Source of the DNA: a virus
Length of the DNA stretch: 21,965 nucleotides
Virus record (IMG/VR): IMGVR_UViG_3300032331_002651
Span: 1-21,965 of that record
Strand: one strand, 5' to 3'
Of the stretch, positions 8,380-14,608 are shown in pieces; the stretch's first letter is position 1, and each line of letters begins with the position of its first letter. The translations under genes and the position numbers were made by a program. The notes under the pieces are model-generated. The model searched no databases. It was not told the DNA's origin and was given only the letters and a program-made list of their open reading frames with translations.

Positions 8380-8680
8380 AAGAGTAATAATTAGTGGAGA
8401 AAAAATAAATGATACCAAATCAGATTTAGAAGGCTTTTTTACTACAAGAGTATTCCAAACTAATTACCCTGGATTAAAACATAAAATAATTGTTTCTCCT
8501 TTTAAAGAAGACACACTTATAATAGATGTGAATGGGGATGGAGCAGATACAGTATCTAAAAAAATTAAAGATATTGGTATAAAATATAAAATGAAAGTTT
8601 CAATTAAAGTAGAAAAACCAATGTCAGCAGTTAATGAAGCAAAATTAACTAATATTATTAAAGATATATTAAAAAAATGA
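8369..8680 (+). CDS. Small protein of unknown function with internal VNE-A site
   Basis: At 103 aa it is compact, with alternating beta strands (R-R-V-I-I-S-G, H-K-I-I-V-S-P-F, T-L-I-I-D-V-N-G-D-G) and helices, as in a small ferredoxin-like alpha/beta fold. Family not recognised. The C-terminal 16 residues after A-V-N-E form a basic amphipathic helix (K-L-T-N-I-I-K-D-I-L-K-K) that resembles the array's N-terminal leaders placed at the opposite end. It overlaps both neighbours (11 bases upstream, ATGA downstream), so the three genes are probably translated as one unit. Confidence 0.6.
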   Translation: MAFRRVIISGEKINDTKSDLEGFFTTRVFQTNYPGLKHKIIVSPFKEDTLIIDVNGDGADTVSKKIKDIGIKYKMKVSIKVEKPMSAVNEAKLTNIIKDILKK

Positions 8681-9249
8681 GTCAAGATTCAGTTTTAAAA
8701 AAAGAATTTAAACAACGTGATGTACAACGTCTTCGTAACCTTGTTCAAGGTAAATATGGCGAAAGTACTACTATGGGAACCGGTTATACAAAAACTAAAG
8801 AATTTCACAGTGAAGGAGATAAATGGGAAGAAGATGGAAGAACTTGGGTTATTAAAAATGGCTTAAAACAAAATATTACAAAATTAGATAAGGCAAAAGA
8901 AGGTATCGTTTTACCTTTATTTTGCCCTTCTTGTTCTCGTACTATGAAACCCCATTTAGATAAAAGATGGTTTGTAATGTATGGACATTGCTTTAATTGT
9001 CAAGTAGATTTTGAATCAAATTTAAGAAAACAAGGTAAATTACAAGAATTTGAAGATCAAGTAGTTAATTCAAATATTGATGGTGTAACTAAAGATCTTG
9101 AAGTTTGGTTTAATGAATTAATTAATGAAAAACAAGAATTTATCACTGAATCCGGGGATATTGAAAATTGGGAAGGTTCTGGAAAACAACATTTATTAAA
9201 ATATAAAAAGGAAGCTTTAGAATTTTTACAAAAACAAAAAAGAAAATAA
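8677..9249 (+). CDS. Zinc-ribbon protein of unknown function
   Basis: The 190-aa protein contains a clear zinc ribbon, C83-P-S-C86 and C105-F-N-C108, with aromatic residues between the pairs (R-W-F-V-M-Y-G-H). Before it is a basic helix and a W-E-E-D-G-R-T-W-V-I-K-N-G strand pair. After it lies a long charged helix ending in Lys/Arg. I have the impression that this arrangement is found in other large T4-like phages, always without a known role. The ribbon could bind nucleic acid or a partner protein. No LxE leader is present at the N-terminus (MSQDSVLKKEFKQRDVQRLR), which separates it from most neighbours. Confidence 0.68.
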   Translation: MSQDSVLKKEFKQRDVQRLRNLVQGKYGESTTMGTGYTKTKEFHSEGDKWEEDGRTWVIKNGLKQNITKLDKAKEGIVLPLFCPSCSRTMKPHLDKRWFVMYGHCFNCQVDFESNLRKQGKLQEFEDQVVNSNIDGVTKDLEVWFNELINEKQEFITESGDIENWEGSGKQHLLKYKKEALEFLQKQKRK

Positions 9250-9255
9250 TTAAAA

Positions 9256-9861
9256 ATGACACCAACAATTTTAGTAGCATTTATAACGGGGGTATTGGGG
9301 CCAATACTAGTATTAGTCCTTAAGCATTATTACGAAAAGAAAAAGGATAAACCAGATATGGTAACTGAAACATTAGAAGTTAGTGAACGAGTTATGCATA
9401 AGTTAGACCAAATCAAAGAAGATTTTAATGCAGACCGTGTTTGGGTAACTCAATTTCATAATGGAGGTCATTTTTATCCAACCGGAAAATCAATTGCAAA
9501 ATTTAGTGTAGTATACGAAACTGTAAACATTGGAGTAGGATCTATACAATCTAACTTCCAAAATATCCCAGTAAGTCTTTTTAGCAAATCAACAAACGAA
9601 TTATTAGATAACGATATAATTTCAATTGTAGATTATAAAGATCCTACAATAGAGACTTATGGCCTTAAATATGTTGCCGAAGAATCTAACTGCAAATCCG
9701 GATATTTATTTTCAATTAAAACTATTGAGGATAAGTTTATTGGATGTTTAGGAATTGATTACACAAAACGCAAAACTAAACTTGATTTAGAATCAATAAC
9801 ACAATTATCTATCGATGCTGCTATAATAGGAGGAGTCCTTAATAATCATTTACAAAAGTAA
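9256..9861 (+). CDS. Membrane-anchored GAF-like protein
   Basis: Residues 3-23 (P-T-I-L-V-A-F-I-T-G-V-L-G-P-I-L-V-L-V-L) form one hydrophobic membrane segment followed by a Lys-rich stop-transfer region. That suggests an inner-membrane anchor with the rest of the 201 residues in the cytoplasm. The soluble part has a helix, then R-V-W-V-T-Q-F-H-N-G-G-H-F-Y-P-T-G, and later G-Y-L-F-S-I-K-T and F-I-G-C-L-G-I-D-Y. This order resembles GAF/PAS-type ligand-sensing folds. Ligand and output are unknown. It could sense or modify host signalling, or be a virion protein inserted during DNA entry; neither is shown by sequence. The gene sits 6 bases after the zinc-ribbon gene. Confidence 0.65.
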   Translation: MTPTILVAFITGVLGPILVLVLKHYYEKKKDKPDMVTETLEVSERVMHKLDQIKEDFNADRVWVTQFHNGGHFYPTGKSIAKFSVVYETVNIGVGSIQSNFQNIPVSLFSKSTNELLDNDIISIVDYKDPTIETYGLKYVAEESNCKSGYLFSIKTIEDKFIGCLGIDYTKRKTKLDLESITQLSIDAAIIGGVLNNHLQK

Positions 9862-9885
9862 TAATAAATTAAATATAATTTAAAA

Positions 9886-12342
9886 ATGAAAGACATACAG
9901 AAAATTAAAGAATTCTTTTCTAAACCTATGAACGAAGGTAATAAAGAATATTTTAAACCATTAATCCGTAAGAATAAATCCAATCCTAACTTTTTATATG
10001 TTGATATTTTATATCCTGTAGGCACAGGTTTTACAACCGCTTTAGGTTCTAAAACTATGTTGGGTCAAGATAAAGAAGAAGGTGCTGCTAAAGCATTAGC
10101 AATGGGTAATGCTGTTGCTAAAAAATTAAAAGTAAAATACGATCTTGAAGATATTGATGTAAGTGATTTAGAAAATGGTAAAGTAGAAGTATTTGCTGTA
10201 TCTGATGATTTTATTAAGATAGATTCTCCTTCATTAGATGAAGCTAAAATTTCACATATTGTTGGAGGTATTCCTTATAAACGTACTCGTAAACCAAAGG
10301 AAGATAAGATTGAAATTTTTCAAAAATTAGACGAACCTACTAAAATTAAATTAATAAAAAAATTCAAAGAAAAAAATTGGGAAGTTAATCCAAATGAAAA
10401 AGGAGGTCTTACTGCTACGAAAAAATTAATGTCACTACCTGAAGAAATGGATATTAATGATCCAATGCTTATAAAATTTAGAGCAGCAAAATATGATAGA
10501 GAAAAATTAAATTCTCAACCACAATCTACCCCTCTAAAACCAACAAAAACAATCAACCCAGACTATAAAGCAATTAAAAATGCTTCAAAAATTGATTTTC
10601 TTCAAAAAGAAAAAGATCAATTACTAAGAGACATGGAGCAAGAAGCAGAACCAGAAGGTGGCCCTATTGCTGATAGATATGGGCGTGAATTAAATAAAAT
10701 TGATCAAGCAATTGCTAAATTATCAGGTCAAGGAGATTCCGAAACCAATGTGTATATGTCTAAAGATGAGATCGAAAGACGAGCAGCGATGATGAAGGAA
10801 GGTGAAGATTTTTCGTTTGAAAATATTAAAGTTGGTACTGTTTTAAATTTAAAAGATGGTGAAACCTGGAAAGTTGTTAAACTTACAAGTAATGGAGGAG
10901 TTTTAGCAGCACCTGTTGGAAAAACTAAAGATAGTTATGTATCTATAGCAATTGAATTTCCAATTAATATATTAAAAAGAGAAGTAGCTTCTTTAAATGA
11001 ATCTAAATCAAACCCTGAAGTAGATAAACTTTTAAAAGTTATGAATGATAAAAAAGCAGGACCAGAATATAAAAAAGCATTAATAGATTTAATAGCAATG
11101 GCTGAGAAAAAATCAGGTAAAACTATTCAAACTAAAAAAGAAGCATTACTTGCTTTAGATTATATTGAACCATTAATGAATGAAGCAAATGGGTTTAAAT
11201 CAGGTAAAGAATTTATTAATATAAAATTACAAAAATACCCAAAAGCTATAGCTAAAGTTAACCAATTAATTAATATGATTGGTGAATCAAAGTTTACAAT
11301 AGAAATGGCTGAGTGGATTTTTGATTTCTTTAATAACGCGCACTTCGAAAGTCCAATAAATGAAGCTAAAATTTCATATTTTAAAATTGGTGATGTTGTT
11401 GAATTAAAAACTATCCCCGAAAATTTACCTTACGAAATAAGAAATGGAATTGTAGATAACAAATGGGAAATTATAAAAGTAAGTAAAAGTGGTAGGTCAA
11501 TGTATAGTGATGTAATGGAAGATGTGTTTGGATATGATATAGAACTTTTAGATAAAAAATTAAAATACAAAATGTTTGTTTATCCCGAAGATGTAAAATC
11601 ATCCATGAATGAAGCTAAAGAAGAAGATAAAGTAGATACTATTACAATGGACATTCCTTTATTTCTTCGTATGTTAGAATATTCAAGAGAAGATGCTTCT
11701 CAAGACATGGATTTACATGATGTTACTGAAAAATCAAATTTATTAGGTAAAGAAAGAGGTATTTTATCTATGGAAGACTACGAAGAGATTGTAGGGGCTG
11801 CTGAAGATACTCCCGAAAAAGAATTAACCGAAGCAAATGTTCCTTCAAACATTAGAGATTTTGCTAAAAGAAAAGGTGTTTCTTCTTTAGTAAACAAAGT
11901 AGCAGGTTGGGCTGAAAAAGTAGGTGCTCGTATTGCTGGTGGAACTGCTGTTGGAATGAATTATGCTACCCTAGTATTAGATTTAGATTACAAACAACAA
12001 GGTGAAATTCGTATTAACACAGATAATGAAACAATCAAATTATATGATGAACCCGTTGATAATTTTAATGCTTTTCAACGTGTATATGTTGATTATAAAG
12101 ATTTAGATGAAAATGTTGCTCCTAATCATAATGGAAAATCATCACCTTATGGATCAGGATATAAACCATTAGAGGAAAAAATTGCTAAAGCATTAGATAA
12201 AATTAATGAAGAACTTTGTCCTGCAGGTAAAGCCTATATTAAAAGAAGACAAGCAGCTGGTGAAAAATCCTCAGCCTATCTTTCAGGTCGCGCCGTTAAA
12301 GTATGTAAAGGCCAAATGTCAGGTAAGAAAAAGAAAAAATAA
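9886..12342 (+). CDS. 818-aa modular protein with seven to eight LxE-A/G/S joints (putative internal polyprotein)
   Basis: LxE-type sites occur after residues 17 (MNE-G), 119 (LDE-A), 305 (MKE-G), 372 (LNE-S), 433 (MNE-A), 493 (INE-A), 576 (MNE-A) and 649 (LTE-A), plus INE-E near 775. Between them lie short modules. 18-119 is a compact alpha/beta unit and 120-305 a charged helical unit. 306-372 (T-V-L-N-L-K-D-G-E-T-W-K-V-V) and 494-576 are small beta units. 577-649 starts with an I-P-L-F-L-R-M-L-E-Y-S-R-E-D-A helix, and 650-775 is alpha/beta. 776-818 is strongly basic (C-P-A-G-K-A-Y-I-K-R-R, ending K-K-K-K-K). Several modules look like ones I have seen as parts of other large phage proteins, but none has a known biochemical role. 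I infer a polyprotein of small internal head proteins. The stop shares one base with the next ATG (TAATG). Confidence 0.72.
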   Translation: MKDIQKIKEFFSKPMNEGNKEYFKPLIRKNKSNPNFLYVDILYPVGTGFTTALGSKTMLGQDKEEGAAKALAMGNAVAKKLKVKYDLEDIDVSDLENGKVEVFAVSDDFIKIDSPSLDEAKISHIVGGIPYKRTRKPKEDKIEIFQKLDEPTKIKLIKKFKEKNWEVNPNEKGGLTATKKLMSLPEEMDINDPMLIKFRAAKYDREKLNSQPQSTPLKPTKTINPDYKAIKNASKIDFLQKEKDQLLRDMEQEAEPEGGPIADRYGRELNKIDQAIAKLSGQGDSETNVYMSKDEIERRAAMMKEGEDFSFENIKVGTVLNLKDGETWKVVKLTSNGGVLAAPVGKTKDSYVSIAIEFPINILKREVASLNESKSNPEVDKLLKVMNDKKAGPEYKKALIDLIAMAEKKSGKTIQTKKEALLALDYIEPLMNEANGFKSGKEFINIKLQKYPKAIAKVNQLINMIGESKFTIEMAEWIFDFFNNAHFESPINEAKISYFKIGDVVELKTIPENLPYEIRNGIVDNKWEIIKVSKSGRSMYSDVMEDVFGYDIELLDKKLKYKMFVYPEDVKSSMNEAKEEDKVDTITMDIPLFLRMLEYSREDASQDMDLHDVTEKSNLLGKERGILSMEDYEEIVGAAEDTPEKELTEANVPSNIRDFAKRKGVSSLVNKVAGWAEKVGARIAGGTAVGMNYATLVLDLDYKQQGEIRINTDNETIKLYDEPVDNFNAFQRVYVDYKDLDENVAPNHNGKSSPYGSGYKPLEEKIAKALDKINEELCPAGKAYIKRRQAAGEKSSAYLSGRAVKVCKGQMSGKKKKK

Positions 12343-12632
12343 TGGATAGTAATCGTTTACAAGAATTAGTATCTGAATCATTACGCGATTGGTTTAAAAA
12401 AGAAGACTGGGTGCGTATTGATACTCAAGGTAATATTACTGGCCCTTGTGGAACGATGAAAAAAGGGGATGCTACAACTCGTTGCTTACCTCGTAAAAAA
12501 GCTCAATCATTATCTAAAGCTGAACGTGCTAAAACTTCACGTAAAAAAGCATCGGCTTCTCGTAAAGGAAAACAATTTGTATCAAATACAAAAAAAGCAA
12601 AATACAAAAAAGGTACATATAATAAAAATTAA
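12342..12632 (+). CDS. Small Lys/Arg-rich protein, probable DNA-binding
   Basis: The 96-aa protein begins with an amphipathic helix (MDSNRLQELVSE-S-L-R-D-W-F) of leader type. A conserved-looking core follows (W-V-R-I-D-T-Q-G-N-I-T-G-P-C-G-T-M, then T-R-C-L-P-R-K-K-A-Q-S-L). The C-terminal 40 residues carry about one Lys or Arg in every two to three residues. The C-G-T and R-C-L-P cysteines could pair or bind metal. Phage proteins with this core occur in large marine phages as far as I recall, without known function. The charge pattern suggests binding to packaged DNA. It is coupled to the 818-aa gene by TAATG, and the basic tail of that protein looks like a related kind of module. Confidence 0.65.
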   Translation: MDSNRLQELVSESLRDWFKKEDWVRIDTQGNITGPCGTMKKGDATTRCLPRKKAQSLSKAERAKTSRKKASASRKGKQFVSNTKKAKYKKGTYNKN

Positions 12633-12644
12633 TATATTTATAAT
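12622..12644 (+). promoter_or_regulatory. Exact 23-base box shared with 19990-20012; putative promoter
   Basis: The 23 bases (core TTAATATATTTATAAT) are identical to 19990-20012. The box overlaps the stop of the basic 96-aa gene and ends 14 bases before the ATG at 12659. It holds TATATTTA, a near match to the Bacteroidota -7 consensus TAnnTTTG, and also TATAAT. No TTTG -33 element is placed correctly, so a phage-specific sigma factor or modified polymerase would be needed. Confidence 0.45.
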
Positions 12645-12658
12645 CATATATTTAAAAA

Positions 12659-14416
12659 ATGACAAAATTTAACCTTAAAAAAGCTATATTAGAAAATAAA
12701 GCTACATTCTTTAGTTCATTAACCGAGGGTCAATTCTCTTGGATTACTCAAGATACAAACCAACAAATTGGATCGGAAAATGAAAATACTCTTCCTTTTG
12801 TTTATATGTTTGATAACAAAGGCATGAAATGGTTAGAAAAAAATTATGAAGGATATGGTGTATTCGGTAATAAAGATTACTATGAATTATTAGACCAAAT
12901 GAATGGTGGAACAGGTGATAGAAGTCGAGGCATTAATTTAGCTTTTGATAAAGAATCCACAGAGTCAGGTGAAGTATTATATCCGGCTTTAGTAGTTAAT
13001 CCAAATTTTAATTGGAAATCTCATGATTTTACTGAAGAACCTGAAAATGATCCTAATCAATCTTGGTATCAAGAACCTGAAGAAGAGGATTATAATCTTG
13101 AAGATGATGATGATGAAGATGATGATGATGAATATTTGCAAGAAGCTTCTGCTGATTCTACACCTTATGGAAACTATATTAATAAAGCACGAGCAAAATC
13201 ACATTTAACTAAAAAAGATGGAGATGTATATGGTATTGATGAATCTGGAAAAGGACATAAAATAACGGATGCTACTGATTTAGATAAGTATACTAAATTT
13301 ACAATTAAGTCTAAAAAATTAAATGAAGGAAAAATGTATTACCATGTATTAGAAGATATGGGTTATGGTGAAATAGGACATGAAGGTGTTTATGACACTG
13401 AAGAAGAAGCTCAAGATAGAGCGAATAATTTATCTAGAACCTACCCCGATTCATCCTTTTATGTTGAACCTTCAACTAGCGAAAAGGAGCCATATAATGT
13501 TACTTCCTCAGATTATGATCCTAATCTTGATATAGATGAAGGTAAAAAAGAAACACCCATTGACGAAGAAATATTTGGATTTCCAAATGTAGATATAAAT
13601 TTTCCAACTCTAAAAACAAGATATATTGCTAAAAAATTTGCAGAATATATGTCTAATAAAGAAGGACAAAGATTTACAGTAACTTTAAATTCACCGGATG
13701 GTCCTTCATTTGATTTAGATTTAGATGGTGAAGAGTATGATGGTGGTAGTTATCTTATTGCAAAAAATGGAGATATTATAAACGTCGCTCTCCGTGAAAG
13801 ACCAGTATACGGTAACATTTCAATGTTGGATGAAACCGAAAAACCAAAAACAAAAATGAAAAAATCAGAATTAAAAGAAAAAATCAAAGAAATGGTTTTA
13901 TCAGAAATGGAATCTAATAACATGGAGGATGCTCCAGAAGATGAAGTTGATTTCTTAGCTGAAGTTGCTGCTATTTTAGCAGAAGCAGATAAAGACGAAG
14001 AAACAGATACGGAAACAACAGATACTGAAACAGCAGACGCAGAAGTTGAAACTCCTGAAGGAACTGAAGATGTTGAAGTAACAGATACAACAACAACTGA
14101 CCAAGTTGATCCTAACGTAAAAGCAGTACAAGATGCTTTAACACAAGCTCAAGCAGCTGCTCAAACATTAGGAGATGCTAAATTAACAGATCAAATTGGT
14201 AATACAATTACATTCTTTACACGTACACACGTAGTTGATAAAGGTGCTGTAGCTGAAGGTGAAGAAATGGAAGAAGGTAAAAAAGAATATTATGGTGCTG
14301 CCGAATCAGATGATGCAGCTCACATCAATGCATTAGAAAAAGACATGAAAGATGATAAAGATTCATCTATGAAAATTAAAGAAGTAGTTTTCCCAATGTG
14401 GCAACGAATTAAATAA
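12659..14416 (+). CDS. 585-aa modular acidic protein with LxE-G/A joints (putative internal polyprotein)
   Basis: LxE-type sites follow residues 23 (LTE-G), 162 (LQE-A), 223 (LNE-G), 294 (IDE-G) and 442 (LAE-A). Module 24-162 starts F-S-W-I-T-Q-D-T-N-Q-Q-I-G, has a well-formed globular pattern and ends in an acidic run of Asp/Glu (bases 13079-13134). 163-223 and 224-294 are small units; the second has a D-T-E-E-E-A-Q-D-R-A-N-N-L helix. Residues 400-413 read M-K-K-S-E-L-K-E-K-I-K-E-M-V, nearly the start of the 161-aa protein at 16982. The tail is very rich in Glu, Asp and Thr, then has D-Q-I-G-N-T-I-T-F-F-T-R-T-H-V-V. Function unrecognised. Overall acidity contrasts with the basic neighbours and would suit a scaffold or charge-balancing internal protein. 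Confidence 0.7.
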   Translation: MTKFNLKKAILENKATFFSSLTEGQFSWITQDTNQQIGSENENTLPFVYMFDNKGMKWLEKNYEGYGVFGNKDYYELLDQMNGGTGDRSRGINLAFDKESTESGEVLYPALVVNPNFNWKSHDFTEEPENDPNQSWYQEPEEEDYNLEDDDDEDDDDEYLQEASADSTPYGNYINKARAKSHLTKKDGDVYGIDESGKGHKITDATDLDKYTKFTIKSKKLNEGKMYYHVLEDMGYGEIGHEGVYDTEEEAQDRANNLSRTYPDSSFYVEPSTSEKEPYNVTSSDYDPNLDIDEGKKETPIDEEIFGFPNVDINFPTLKTRYIAKKFAEYMSNKEGQRFTVTLNSPDGPSFDLDLDGEEYDGGSYLIAKNGDIINVALRERPVYGNISMLDETEKPKTKMKKSELKEKIKEMVLSEMESNNMEDAPEDEVDFLAEVAAILAEADKDEETDTETTDTETADAEVETPEGTEDVEVTDTTTTDQVDPNVKAVQDALTQAQAAAQTLGDAKLTDQIGNTITFFTRTHVVDKGAVAEGEEMEEGKKEYYGAAESDDAAHINALEKDMKDDKDSSMKIKEVVFPMWQRIK

Positions 14417-14437
14417 AAATAAATAAATAATAAAAAT

Positions 14438-14608
14438 ATGAACACAATAGAAATTTTAGAAAAAATTGAAGCACTTTACGAATCATTTAAAGCAGAACAT
14501 GCTGGAAAATCAAAAGCTGCTCACGGCCGCGCTCGTAAAGCATTAGGTGAAATCAAAAAATTGATTACCGAATATAGAAAAGCGTCAATTAATGAAGATA
14601 AAAAATAA
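14438..14608 (+). CDS. Hc1-like histone-like protein
   Basis: This 56-codon gene starts MNTIEILEKIEALYESFKAE and continues with H-A-G-K-S-K-A-A-H-G-R-A-R-K-A-L-G-E-I-K-K-L-I-T-E-Y-R. The pattern is an acidic amphipathic helix, a G-K/N-S-K-A-A-x-x-R-A-R-K turn and a second basic helix. It matches the small histone H1-like Hc1 family known from Chlamydiae and widely present in Bacteroidota, which binds and compacts DNA. The length is that of Bacteroidota Hc1 homologues. The next gene starts 17 bases before its stop in another frame, so it is embedded in the operon and not a chance ORF. In a phage it could compact packaged DNA or displace host nucleoid proteins; both are inference. Confidence 0.68.
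   Translation: MNTIEILEKIEALYESFKAEHAGKSKAAHGRARKALGEIKKLITEYRKASINEDKK

Noticed and set aside
12469-12672. A 67-aa + strand ORF overlapping the basic 96-aa gene, and the similar 13023-13208 ORF
   Set aside because: Both are Lys/Leu/Met-rich shadows of AT-rich coding sequence with no domain; the other frame has clear protein character.
13100-13135. GAT/GAA run as a microsatellite or assembly error
   Set aside because: The frame stays open through it and acidic Asp/Glu runs fit the acidic nature of this protein; no evidence of slippage.
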